Shown one piece after another: positions 25,125-33,137 of a stretch of DNA of 64,000 bases. Position numbers and translations under genes: made by a program. A model generated the notes under the pieces. That model worked only from the letters and a program-made list of their open reading frames with translations. It made no database searches and was not told the origin of the DNA. Source of the DNA: Devosia sp. Leaf420 (lineage in GTDB: Bacteria; Pseudomonadota; Alphaproteobacteria; Rhizobiales; Devosiaceae); NCBI RefSeq assembly GCF_001425445.1, contig NZ_LMQU01000010.1, positions 503,501 through 567,500 of the forward strand, in the 5' to 3' direction. Numbering within the stretch: the first letter of the stretch is position 1; every line of letters starts with the position of its first letter.

Positions 25125-25162
25125 CTTCCCTCAGGTCAAGCCCGAGGGAAGTGCGGTGTTTT
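25125..25162 (+). terminator. Hairpin terminator after the APH-like gene, also a repeat
   Basis: CTTCCCTC and GAGGGAAG pair around AGGTCAAGCCC, then TGCGGTG and seven T follow. The core GGTCAAGCCCGAGGGAA recurs at 36142-36158, so it is also a repeated element. Confidence 0.7.
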
Positions 25163-25266
25163 TTTGGAGGGCTCGTGAACCAAATCACCACCACTGAGCA
25201 GCGAGCACAAAGCCGAGTAGCAATTGGCCTTAGAACGACCTACCCAAACCAAAACCCCAGAACACG

Positions 25267-25295
25267 AAAGCCCCGGACCGAAGTCACGGGGCTTT
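25267..25295 (-). terminator. Terminator downstream of tRNA-Leu
   Basis: AAAGCCCCG and CGGGGCTTT form a 9-bp stem around 11 bases, 14 bases after the 3' end of the tRNA on the minus strand. Confidence 0.75.
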
Positions 25296-25308
25296 TCGCA
25301 TCGAGGAA

Positions 25309-25393
25309 TGGTGCCCAGAAAAGGACTCGAACCTTCACGCCTTGCGGCACACGGACCTGAACCGTGCGCGTCTACCAATTCCGCCATCTGGGC
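25309..25393 (-). tRNA. tRNA-Leu (anticodon CAG)
   Basis: Read on the minus strand, GCCCAGA pairs with TCTGGGC to make the 7-bp acceptor stem, followed by A and an encoded CCA. The anticodon arm is CACGG-TTCAGGT-CCGTG, giving CAG, which reads CUG leucine codons. A long variable arm (GTGCCGCAAGGCGTG) fits a class II leucine tRNA, and the T loop is TTCGAGT. Length with CCA is 85. Confidence 0.97.
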
Positions 25394-25449
25394 GACGGGC
25401 GTGTAACTAGGGCCCAGCCCTTTTAAAGTCAACGGGCTTATGACGGATT

Positions 25450-25812
25450 TTAGAAGTTTGCCCCATCCCAATGCTTGATGGCGCTACGATCGACCTTGGG
25501 CGGGTTATCGAGACAATTGACGTTGATCATATACATGATGTTGCCTTTGCCGTCGCTGCCACGGGCAAAGCTCTCGATGCCACAGGTCTTGCAAAAGAGG
25601 TGGTCGATCATTTCGGTATTGAAATGATAGGTGGTGAGCTGATCTTCCCCGGCAATCAGCTTGAAATCGCTTTCAGGGACCGATTGCATCACCCAGCCGA
25701 GCCGGCGGCAGCGCGAGCAGTTGCAATCGCCCATGCCCGCGAAATCGGTGCTGGCGGTGTAGCGCACCGCGCCGCAATGGCATTGGCCCTGATAGTCGTG
25801 CTTTTCAGCCAT
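25450..25812 (-). CDS. GFA family protein (glutathione-dependent formaldehyde-activating-like)
   Basis: A 120-residue zinc protein of the GFA/CENP-V fold. Zinc ligands are visible as CHCGAVRY near residue 12, CNCSRCRRLG near 33 and CKTCGIESF near 80. Family members bind two zinc ions; many are not true formaldehyde enzymes, so the role is uncertain. ATG 25812 has AAGGAG seven to eight bases upstream. It follows the tRNA-Leu gene on the same strand's downstream side but is transcribed from its own start. Confidence 0.9.
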   Translation of the reverse strand: MAEKHDYQGQCHCGAVRYTASTDFAGMGDCNCSRCRRLGWVMQSVPESDFKLIAGEDQLTTYHFNTEMIDHLFCKTCGIESFARGSDGKGNIMYMINVNCLDNPPKVDRSAIKHWDGANF

Positions 25813-25961
25813 GATGGTTCTCCTTTAAGAACGAAAGAAGAACAAACGCGTGAAAGAGTCAAGCGTCTGGCGCATCACGATATGCTCGACACGGGCGGCG
25901 CTGCTGCGTTAGAAGCAGTCTAAAGTTTTATCGCCCCAAGCCTCGTCGGAGTTCCTCGCAA

Positions 25962-26957
25962 ATGGATCGCTTCTCTCCCAAGCTCGTCACTGTTTTCGGC
26001 GGTTCGGGATTTGTGGGCAAGCATCTGGTGCAGGCCCTTGCCCGCGAAGGCTATCGTGTCCGCGTTGCCGTGCGCCGGCCTGATCTTGCTGGGGAAACCC
26101 GCATGTTCGGTAGTGTCGGTCAGATCCTGCCGGTTCAGGCGAATCTGCGCAACGAAGCCTCGGTGCAGCGGGCTGTTCAGGGCGCCGATATCGTCATCAA
26201 CCTCGTTGGCCTCGGCTATGAAGCGGGCGCGCAGAGCTTTGCCAGCGTCAATGCCGAAGGCGCGGCCTTTGTCGCGCGCGCGGCCAAAGCGGCAGGCGCC
26301 AAGGCACTCGTCCATGTTTCGGCCATTGGCGTCGAAGCCGCTGCCGAAGTCAGCGATTATGCGGCAACCAAGCTTGCCGGCGAAAAAGCCGTGTTCGAAG
26401 CCTTCCCGCAGGCGGTGATCCTTCGCCCGTCCCTGATGTTCGGGCATGGCGATGGCTTCTTCAACAAGATGGGTAATCTCGCGCGCATGTTGCCTTTCAT
26501 GCCGCTGATCTCGCCCGATACGCGCTTCCAGCCCGTCCATGTCGGCGATGTCGTCGAAGCGATCGTCGCGGCGGCCGATGGCAAGGTCAAGACCGGCCGC
26601 GTCTATGAGCTCGGTGGTCCCGATATCGAAACCAACCGCGCGCTGATGACCCGCATCCTGCGCGAAGCTGGCCGCAAGCGTCCGCTGATCACGCTGCCCG
26701 CCGGCATCGCCAAGCTGATCGCCCTGCCCTTCAGCTTCTTGCCCATCCCGCCTGTCGTCACCGAAGATCAGGTCGAACTCTTGGGCGTCGACAATGTCGT
26801 GACCGACGAAGCGATCAAGGAGAAGCGGACCTTTGCCGCCTTCGGCATCGATCCGACGAGCATGGACGAAGTGCTGCCTGAATATATGTGGCGCTTCCGC
26901 AAGCACGGCCAGTTCGATCGCGACAATTCGGATGCGTCCGGCCCGCTCGCTGCTTGA
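25962..26957 (+). CDS. NAD(P)-binding protein, complex I NDUFA9 subunit-like
   Basis: A 331-residue atypical short-chain dehydrogenase. The Rossmann loop is VFGGSGFVGKHL near residue 10; LVHVSAIGVEA near 108, then DYAATKLAGEKAV near 125 shows a SDR-like Tyr-xxx-Lys region in altered form. This group in alphaproteobacteria is homologous to mitochondrial NDUFA9 and is linked with complex I assembly or quinone metabolism. It is 41 bases before the RNA methyltransferase gene, so they may form one transcript. The sequence is complete. Confidence 0.88.
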   Translation: MDRFSPKLVTVFGGSGFVGKHLVQALAREGYRVRVAVRRPDLAGETRMFGSVGQILPVQANLRNEASVQRAVQGADIVINLVGLGYEAGAQSFASVNAEGAAFVARAAKAAGAKALVHVSAIGVEAAAEVSDYAATKLAGEKAVFEAFPQAVILRPSLMFGHGDGFFNKMGNLARMLPFMPLISPDTRFQPVHVGDVVEAIVAAADGKVKTGRVYELGGPDIETNRALMTRILREAGRKRPLITLPAGIAKLIALPFSFLPIPPVVTEDQVELLGVDNVVTDEAIKEKRTFAAFGIDPTSMDEVLPEYMWRFRKHGQFDRDNSDASGPLAA

Positions 26958-26998
26958 ACGAGCGTCGCATCGAGATCATGGCTTGAGGTTTTGCGGCC

Positions 26999-28198
26999 AT
27001 GAGTGACACCGTCGACATCATCGGCCTTGGCCATAAAGGCGAAGGCATCTTTCTGCGCGATGGCCAAAAGGTCTTCGTGCCCTTTGCCTTGCCCGGCGAA
27101 AAAGTGCTGGTGGACCAGGACAAGGAGCGTGGCACGCTCCTTTCCGTTCTTGAGCCATCGCCCGATCGCATAGCGCCGTTCTGTCCCCATTTCGGCACCT
27201 GTGGCGGCTGCCAGCTTCAGCATATGGGCCCCGCGGCCTATCGCGCCTTCAAGATCGGTCTTGTCGAAACCCCGCTGCGCCAGGCAGGAATCGAAACCTC
27301 GGTTGAGGCCTTTGTCGACGCCGCGGGCGCCGGGCGCCGCCGGGCCACGCTCCATGCGCGCAAAGATGCGGCAGGCTATATGCGGCTCCGCAGCCATGAT
27401 TTGCTCGATCTCGACCATTGCCCGATCCTCGTGCCCGCCCTGGCGCCAGCCCCCGATATCGCGCGCGCCATCGGCGCTCTGATCGGCCCCTGCGATGTCA
27501 GCTTTGCCGCAACCGATACCGGGCTCGATGTGTCCGTGCGCTCCGAGGTCAAGGGGCTTAAGGGCGATCGATTGATTGGGCTCGGCAATCGGTTCCGGCT
27601 CGCGCGCCTCGCCTTCAATCGCGAAATGCTGTTTCTCTCGCAAATGCCGCGCGTCACCATGGGCAAGGCCAGCGTCGAATTGCCGATCGGCAGCTTTTTG
27701 CAAGCGACCGCCGCGGCCGAAGACGCAATTGCCAGTTACGTCGTCGAGGCCGTCGGTAAGGCCAAGACGGTCGCCGATCTCTTTTGCGGTATTGGCCCCT
27801 TTGCGCTGCGGCTTGCGGAGAAGTCAGCCGTCTTTGCCAGCGATAGCGACAAGCCCGCCGTGATGGCGCTCGATAAAGGGTTTCGCCACGCCAAGGGGCT
27901 CAAGGCCATCACGGTCAAGTCCCGCGATCTGTTCCGCGATCCGCTGACGCGCTTCGAATTGGATTATGACGCCGTGGTGCTCGATCCGCCCCGCGCCGGT
28001 GCCGAGGCCCAGATCAAGGAAATAGCGGCCTCCAAACTGAGACATGTCGTCATGGTGGCCTGCGATCCCAAAAGCTTTGCGCGGGACGCCGCAACCTTGC
28101 TCAAATCGGGCTTTTCCATGTCTCGTTTGACCGCTTTCGATCAGTTTTCATGGTCGAGCCATATCGAGATCGCGGCGACGTTCATTCGGCAGCGTTAA
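26999..28198 (+). CDS. Class I SAM-dependent RNA (uracil-5-)methyltransferase, RlmD/TrmA type
   Basis: A 399-residue m5U methyltransferase. A TRAM-like RNA-binding domain (1-55) is followed by [4Fe-4S] cluster cysteines C62, C68, C71 and C141 (CPHFGTCGGC and DHCPIL). The SAM site is ADLFCGIGPFALRLA near 260, and the catalytic Cys is in VMVACDPKSFARD near 350. The target is likely 23S rRNA uridine as in RlmD, but tRNA m5U54 activity cannot be ruled out from sequence alone. ATG 26999 is clear, closely after the NDUFA9-like gene. Confidence 0.92.
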   Translation: MSDTVDIIGLGHKGEGIFLRDGQKVFVPFALPGEKVLVDQDKERGTLLSVLEPSPDRIAPFCPHFGTCGGCQLQHMGPAAYRAFKIGLVETPLRQAGIETSVEAFVDAAGAGRRRATLHARKDAAGYMRLRSHDLLDLDHCPILVPALAPAPDIARAIGALIGPCDVSFAATDTGLDVSVRSEVKGLKGDRLIGLGNRFRLARLAFNREMLFLSQMPRVTMGKASVELPIGSFLQATAAAEDAIASYVVEAVGKAKTVADLFCGIGPFALRLAEKSAVFASDSDKPAVMALDKGFRHAKGLKAITVKSRDLFRDPLTRFELDYDAVVLDPPRAGAEAQIKEIAASKLRHVVMVACDPKSFARDAATLLKSGFSMSRLTAFDQFSWSSHIEIAATFIRQR

Positions 28199-28404
28199 TT
28201 TTAAAACTGCAAAGCTGCGGATTTTTTTAAGTCATCACCGGCAATTAGCGCGCTCAGGCGCTTCAGCAAGCAAGTGCAAGCCGTTCACATTTATCGGGAA
28301 ACTGCAACCGTCCCGATCCTCGCCACGTTTGAGGGGCATAAACCTTTCTATCAATTCACCGGGCATGGCGTTGCTATGCTTGTTATTTGCTGCGGAGAAT
28401 AACC

Positions 28405-28794
28405 ATGTTCAAGGCATTTGTAGCCACCTCTATTGCCCTCGCTGCTCTGGCCGCTCCGGCCTTCGCTCAAGACGCTGCTTCGCCAGATGGCGTCTGGAAG
28501 GACAAGTGGGGCACCACCTTCACCTTCTCGACCTGCGGCGATGCCGGCACCCAGCTGTGCGGCGTTCTGAACGACGTTCAGGGCAATTCGCGCACTGAAG
28601 AAAATCTCGCCTTCATCAACCAGCAGGTTGTTTCGGCTGATCAGACCGCCCCAGGCAAGTGGGAAGGCCAGATTGCCCTCAATGGCGGCAATGCCAAGGC
28701 TATCGTCGAAGTGAAGGACGCGAACACGCTGACCATCACCGGCTGCCAGGGCGGCATCCTCTGCCAGACCCTGACCTACAATAAGGTCTCGTAA
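28405..28794 (+). CDS. Secreted DUF2147-like protein
   Basis: A 129-residue exported protein: the signal peptide MFKAFVATSIALAALAAPAF ends AFA, and the mature chain (QDAASPDGVWKDKWG) is a small predominantly beta domain with four cysteines (STCGD, LCGVL, GCQGG, LCQTL), which could make two disulfides. The layout GVW...CG...LCG...L-x-ITGC resembles DUF2147 proteins, a family of unknown function. ATG 28405 has CGGAG upstream. A terminator follows 23 bases after the stop, so it is a single-gene unit behind a 206-base gap. Confidence 0.7.
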   Translation: MFKAFVATSIALAALAAPAFAQDAASPDGVWKDKWGTTFTFSTCGDAGTQLCGVLNDVQGNSRTEENLAFINQQVVSADQTAPGKWEGQIALNGGNAKAIVEVKDANTLTITGCQGGILCQTLTYNKVS

Positions 28795-28817
28795 GAGCCT
28801 TGCTGGTCTAACAAAAG

Positions 28818-28846
28818 AAAGCCCCGGGAGACCGGGGCTTTTTTTA
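28818..28846 (+). terminator. Rho-independent terminator between converging genes
   Basis: AAAGCCCCGG and CCGGGGCTTT form a perfect 10-bp stem with GAGA loop and a T-run. It serves the DUF2147-like gene and perhaps also the opposing catabolic operon. Confidence 0.92.
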
Positions 28847-28848
28847 TT

Positions 28849-29673
28849 TCAGCAGACCGTCGCGACGCGGTCCTTAATGACCGCAAGCACCTCGTCGCCG
28901 GGACGCTTCCACCAATTGTCCTGGGAAAAGATCTCGACTTCCTGAGGCCCAAAAAATCCGGCGTCTTCGATCATCTTGCGGATCGCGGGCAGGTCGATCA
29001 CCCCATCGCCCATCATGCCCCGATCAAGCAGCATGTCCTTGGTCGGCACCAGCCAATCGCAGATGTGATGCGCAAAGATCCGCTTCATGCGGCCAGCACG
29101 CGCAATGGCCTGCGCCAGGTTCGGGTCCCACCACACATGGTAGACGTCCACGGCGACACCAACCGTTTCACCCAGCATCTCGCAGATATCGAGCGCCTGA
29201 TCGATGGTGTTCACACAAGCCCGGTCGGCCGCATACATCGGATGCAGTGGCTCGATTGCGATTTTGACGCTCGAGGCCTTGGCATGCGGCAGCATGGCCG
29301 CAATACCGTCGCTGACCATCTGGCGAGCCGCGGGTAGGTCCTTGGACGACCCCGGCAGGCCGCCAACGACGAGCACGAGGCAATCCGCATTGAGCGCCGC
29401 GGCTTCATCGATCGCCCGGAGATTATCGTCGATCTGCTTTTGCCGACCTTCCGCTGTTTCAGCCGGGAACATGCCGCCCCGGCAAACGCCCGTCACCTGC
29501 AGATTGTTCGCCTTGACGATCCGCGCCGCCTCATCGAGCCCAATCGCCGCGATCTGGTCGCGCCAGGGCGATATTGCGGTAATGCCCGCCTTCAGGCACC
29601 CATCGACCGCCTCGGCAAAACCCCATTGCTGGCGGGTCGTCGCGAGGTTGAGCGAAATTTTGCGTTCGGTCAT
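28849..29673 (-). CDS. Sugar phosphate isomerase/epimerase family protein
   Basis: A 274-residue TIM-barrel protein of the AP-endonuclease-2 fold. Metal-binding residues typical of the family are visible: Glu in IAIEPLHPM near 142, Asp and His in VDVYHVWWDP near 176, His in HHICDWLVP near 200 and Glu in VEIFSQ near 250. Family members isomerise or epimerise sugars and keto-sugars or cleave 3-keto-glycosides. Its ATG overlaps the stop of the DUF993 gene upstream (ATGA), so the genes are translationally coupled. It is the last gene of the minus-strand operon. Substrate unknown. Confidence 0.88.
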   Translation of the reverse strand: MTERKISLNLATTRQQWGFAEAVDGCLKAGITAISPWRDQIAAIGLDEAARIVKANNLQVTGVCRGGMFPAETAEGRQKQIDDNLRAIDEAAALNADCLVLVVGGLPGSSKDLPAARQMVSDGIAAMLPHAKASSVKIAIEPLHPMYAADRACVNTIDQALDICEMLGETVGVAVDVYHVWWDPNLAQAIARAGRMKRIFAHHICDWLVPTKDMLLDRGMMGDGVIDLPAIRKMIEDAGFFGPQEVEIFSQDNWWKRPGDEVLAVIKDRVATVC

Positions 29674-30839
29674 GCCGGCACTCCATTCACCGCCAACACG
29701 GCTTTCATCCGGGCCGTCGCGAGGTCCGGATCGCCAAGAACACGCGCCTTGTCGGCAAGCCGGAACAGTTCAGCCAGATGCTGCAGCGAGCGGGTCGATT
29801 GCTGGCCGCCGATCATCTGGAAATGGTCCTGCAGCCCATTGAGATAGGCGAGGAAAACCACGCCCGTCTTATAAAACCGCGTCGGCGCCGCAAAGATATG
29901 GCGGCTCAGCGGCACGGTCGGCTCCAGAATATCGAAGAACTCTTGCGTGTTACCCTTGCCAAGCGCCGCCAGACCCGCCGAGGCGGCAGGCGCGATGGCG
30001 TCGAAAATCCCCAGCAACGCGTGCGAAAAGCCTTGATTATCGCCCGCAATCAGCTCGGCATAATGGAAATCGTCGCCGGTATACATCTTCACATTTGCCG
30101 GCAGGCGGCGGCGCATGGCGATTTCTTTTTCCGCCGAGAGCAGCGAAATCTTGATGCCGTCGACCTTATCGGCATTGGCGGCAATGACGTCGAGGCAAAC
30201 ATCCATCGCCTTGTCGTGGTCGATATCGCCCCAATAGCCCTGTAGCGCCGGATCGAACATTTCCCCGAGCCAATGCATGATTACCGGCTGCTTCACCTGG
30301 CTCAGCACATGGCCATAGACCCGCGCATAATCGTCCGGCGACTTTGCCGCCGCCGCCAGCGCCCGGCTCGCCATCAGAATAACGCGCCCGCCCTCGCCTT
30401 CGACAAAGCCGACCTGCTCGTCATAAGCGCGCAGAATGTCGTCGATGGTGACATCGGGGCCGGGCGCCAGGTGATCGGTGCCGGCGCCATAGGCGATGAG
30501 AGAATCATCCCGCGTCCGCGCCTCGGCCTGCGCCCGGCGGATCAGCTCCTTGGCCTCGGTCCAGGTCAGCCCCATACCGCGCTGCGCCGTATCCATGGCT
30601 TCGGCGACGCCGAGGCCAAGATCCCACATGCGATGGCGGAATTTGAGCGTCGTGTCCCAATCGATCGCCGGGGTCAGCCAGGGATCGTTGACCGCGAGCG
30701 GATCAGCGACCACATGGGCCGCCGAATAGGCAATGCGCGAAAAATCCGTCGACTTGAATTTGACGAAGGGGATGGGATTGCCGGTCAGCGTATAGGGGCT
30801 GATCGAGCGGTCGGGATTGGGCAGGTTGATGGTCGGCAT
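29670..30839 (-). CDS. DUF993 family protein (DapA-like aldolase/lyase)
   Basis: A 389-residue protein of DUF993, distantly related to the dihydrodipicolinate synthase class of TIM-barrel aldolases. Recognisable are the N-terminal DPWLTPAIDWDTTLKFR segment and a likely barrel core with HWLGEMFDPALQGYWG near 190 and DGIKISLLSAEKE near 225 (Lys as a possible Schiff-base residue). The start is placed at ATG 30839 instead of 30857 because the conserved MPTINLP beginning lies there. Coupled by 4 bases to the epimerase gene. No enzyme activity is established for the family as far as I know; an aldol or lyase step is inferred. Confidence 0.82.
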   Translation of the reverse strand: MPTINLPNPDRSISPYTLTGNPIPFVKFKSTDFSRIAYSAAHVVADPLAVNDPWLTPAIDWDTTLKFRHRMWDLGLGVAEAMDTAQRGMGLTWTEAKELIRRAQAEARTRDDSLIAYGAGTDHLAPGPDVTIDDILRAYDEQVGFVEGEGGRVILMASRALAAAAKSPDDYARVYGHVLSQVKQPVIMHWLGEMFDPALQGYWGDIDHDKAMDVCLDVIAANADKVDGIKISLLSAEKEIAMRRRLPANVKMYTGDDFHYAELIAGDNQGFSHALLGIFDAIAPAASAGLAALGKGNTQEFFDILEPTVPLSRHIFAAPTRFYKTGVVFLAYLNGLQDHFQMIGGQQSTRSLQHLAELFRLADKARVLGDPDLATARMKAVLAVNGVPA

Positions 30840-30848
30840 GGCGGGTGT

Positions 30849-30988
30849 CCCCCTCATCCGGCGCTACGCGCCACCTTCTCCCCGAGAGGGAGAAGAATGG
30901 GCCGGCGCCTGTTCAAATGCGGTGCCCCCTATTCCTCTCCCACTTGGGGAGAGGGTGGATCGGCCGAAGGCCGAGACGGGTGAGGGGG
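30849..30988. repeat. Palindromic intergenic repeat inside the catabolic operon
   Basis: CCCCCTCA and TGAGGGGG bound a 140-base element with inner hairpins (CTTCTCCCCGAGAGGGAGAAG; CCTCTCCCACTTGGGGAGAGG). It is related in style to the elements at 50305, 59860 and 61311 and separates the oxidoreductase gene from the DUF993 gene. Confidence 0.65.
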
Positions 30989-31003
30989 CTCTCTACTTGC
31001 GGC

Positions 31004-32155
31004 TCAAAATTCCAGCTTCGGCACATCGAGCCAGCGCCGCTCAGCCCAGCTCTTGAGACCAAGCTCAGCCAGCTGCACGCCCTTGGCGCCAGCTTCGAGC
31101 CCATATTCCCAAGGCGCATCCTCAGCCACATGGCGCAGGAACATTTCCCACTGCACCTTAAAGCCGTTATCGGCGGGCCAATTGTCCGGCACTTCTTCCC
31201 AATCGTTGAAGAAGTTCATGGTCTGCGGCTGGTCGGGGTTCCAGACCGGCTTTGGCGTATTGACGCGATGCTGGGTCCAGCACTTGTGGAGACCGGCAAC
31301 CGCCGAGCCCTTGGTGCCATCGACGTTGAACGTCACGAGATCGTCGCGGCGAACACGCGTCGTCCAGCTCGAATTGATCTGCGCGACAACGCCGCCCTCA
31401 AGTTCGAACGTTGCGTAAGCCGCATCGTCCGTATCGGCCTTGTAGCGCTTGCCGTTTTCGTCGACGCGTTCGGGGATGTGCGTCGCGCCGAGGCACGAGA
31501 CCGCCTTCACTTCGCCGAAGAGATTATCGAGCACATAGCGCCAGTGGCAAAGCATATCGAGGATAATGCCGCCGCCATCAGCCTTGCGATAGTTCCACGA
31601 TGGGCGCTGCGCCTTCTGCCAGTCGCCTTCAAACACCCAATAGCCGAACTCGCCGCGCACCGACAAAATATCGCCGAAGAAGCCGGAATCCTTGAGCATC
31701 TTGATCTTCATCAGGCCAGGCAGGAACAGCTTGTCCTGCACCACGCCATGCTTCAGCCCCGAAGCGCGCGCGGTCTTGGCAAGGTTCACCGCAACGTCGA
31801 GATCATCCGACGTCGGCTTTTCGCAATAGACATGCTTGCCGGCGGCCAGCGCCTTTTCCAGCAGCCCGGCGCGCATCAGCGTCGTGCCAGCATCGAAGAA
31901 AATCGTGTCATCTGGATTGGCGAGCGCGGCATCGAGGTCGCTGCCCCAGCGCGCAATATTGTGCTTCTTGGCGAGGCGCTCGATCTTGTCGGCATCGCGG
32001 CCGACGATGATCGGGTCGACGACGAGACGATCGCCATTGGACAGCGCAATGCCGCCCTGATCGCGAATGGCGAGGATGGAGCGCACCAGATGCTGGTTAT
32101 AGCCCATGCGCCCGGTGACGCCATGCATGATGATGCCGATGCGTTGTTCCGCCAT
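31004..32155 (-). CDS. Gfo/Idh/MocA family oxidoreductase
   Basis: A 383-residue NAD(P)-dependent sugar or polyol dehydrogenase. The N-terminal Rossmann domain begins RIGIIMHGVTGRMGY and carries the family's VYCEKPTSDD motif near residue 115; the C-terminal alpha/beta domain (150-380) includes WNYRKADGGGIILDMLCHW near 205, with the usual GG-x-D-x-x-x-H pattern for catalysis. It is the first gene of the minus-strand operon; ATG 32155 has GGGAGGAT in front. A candidate TetR operator stands 28 bases upstream. The substrate is unknown, and no transporter is beside it. Confidence 0.9.
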   Translation of the reverse strand: MAEQRIGIIMHGVTGRMGYNQHLVRSILAIRDQGGIALSNGDRLVVDPIIVGRDADKIERLAKKHNIARWGSDLDAALANPDDTIFFDAGTTLMRAGLLEKALAAGKHVYCEKPTSDDLDVAVNLAKTARASGLKHGVVQDKLFLPGLMKIKMLKDSGFFGDILSVRGEFGYWVFEGDWQKAQRPSWNYRKADGGGIILDMLCHWRYVLDNLFGEVKAVSCLGATHIPERVDENGKRYKADTDDAAYATFELEGGVVAQINSSWTTRVRRDDLVTFNVDGTKGSAVAGLHKCWTQHRVNTPKPVWNPDQPQTMNFFNDWEEVPDNWPADNGFKVQWEMFLRHVAEDAPWEYGLEAGAKGVQLAELGLKSWAERRWLDVPKLEF

Positions 32156-32182
32156 TCCAATCCTCCCGACCCGCTCTGCGGT

Positions 32183-32202
32183 GTAACTGACTGGTTACTT
32201 AG
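32183..32202. promoter_or_regulatory. Candidate TetR operator at the catabolic operon promoter
   Basis: GTAAC-TGACTG-GTTAC is an inverted repeat followed by TTAG; the right half GTTACTTAG recurs exactly at 32272-32280. It lies between the divergent dehydrogenase and tetR genes. Confidence 0.55.
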
Positions 32203-32271
32203 ATACAGAGCGTTTGGCCATTGCGTCAAGCGGGCATCTGCACGTCTCAGGTGAAACGAGCGGACCGGAAA

Positions 32272-32311
32272 GTTACTTAGGGTTGACAGCCTTGGCCCCA
32301 CCAAGGACACT
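32272..32311 (+). promoter_or_regulatory. Candidate promoter of tetR with operator half-site
   Basis: GTTACTTAG at 32272-32280 repeats the half-site at 32194-32202 and abuts TTGACA at 32283-32288. GACACT follows after 17 bases, so a sigma-70-type promoter overlapped by a regulator site is plausible. Confidence 0.5.
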
Positions 32312-32435
32312 TCGCCCATGGTGCGAACTTGAGGAGGCGCGCACCGGCAGCATGCTCTGCGGCCGCTTTACCAAGGCGGGCGCGGCTGCTATCGGCCTGC
32401 CGATCCATCCTTCTCGGATGCAGTGGGGCAGACGC

Positions 32436-33116
32436 GTGTCAGAAACCAAAATAGCCGACCTCGACACGCCGCCCGAAGTTGCGCCCAAGCGCACGCGCAA
32501 TTCGGCCAAGACCAAGGCATCGATCCTTGCCGCGGCGCGCGTCGAATTCGCCGATCGCGGTTTCGAGGGCGCCCGCGTCGATGCCATTGCCGATCGGGCC
32601 AGCGCCAATAAGCGGCTGCTCTATCATTACTTCGGCAATAAGGAAGATCTCTATCGGGCCGTCCTCCTCGATGCCTATCAGGAGATCCGGCGGGGCGAAC
32701 GGGCGCTCAGCCTTGATCAATATGACCCCATCCAGGCCATGGACCGGCTGGTGCGCTTCACCTTCCGGCATTTTCTCGCCAATCCCTGGTTTCCGCGACT
32801 GCTCGGCACGGAAAACATCGAGAATGCGCGGTTCTTGAAAACCCTCCCCGATATCAAGGCGCTGCATTCCCCGCTGGTGGGGCAAATTGCGCAGATCATC
32901 GAGCGGGGCAATGAAGACGGCCTCTTTCGCCGCGATGTTGATCCGGTCCAGCTCTATATTTCCGTGGCCGCCCTGGGCTTTTTCTATGTCTCGAACACGG
33001 CGACGCTGTCGGTGATTTTCGAGCGGGACCTGTCGAGCGTCGCCATGGTGCAGGAGCGCGAGGCCCATGCCGTGCAAATGGTGCTCGATTATTTGCGCAT
33101 GAAGGCCAATGGCTGA
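32436..33116 (+). CDS. TetR/AcrR family transcriptional regulator
   Basis: A 226-residue repressor-type protein. The helix-turn-helix domain covers about residues 20-75 (AARVEFADRGFEGARVDAIA and NKRLLYHYFGNKEDLYRAV), with a variable ligand-binding helical domain after it. The start is GTG 32436 with GGGGCAGAC upstream; an ATG six codons earlier (32418) is possible and the frame is open to 32214, but that part is promoter DNA. The gene is divergent from the dehydrogenase-DUF993-epimerase operon and shares repeated sites with it, so it probably controls that operon and itself. The RutR-like C-terminal look is only an impression. Confidence 0.9.
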   Translation: MSETKIADLDTPPEVAPKRTRNSAKTKASILAAARVEFADRGFEGARVDAIADRASANKRLLYHYFGNKEDLYRAVLLDAYQEIRRGERALSLDQYDPIQAMDRLVRFTFRHFLANPWFPRLLGTENIENARFLKTLPDIKALHSPLVGQIAQIIERGNEDGLFRRDVDPVQLYISVAALGFFYVSNTATLSVIFERDLSSVAMVQEREAHAVQMVLDYLRMKANG

Positions 33117-33137
33117 TCGGCGGATTGCCCTAGAGCG

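Noticed and set aside
28199-28404. Terminator or small RNA in the gap before the DUF2147-like gene
   Set aside because: A CTGCAAAGCTGCGG stretch with T-run after the methyltransferase has only a very short possible stem; no convincing structure.
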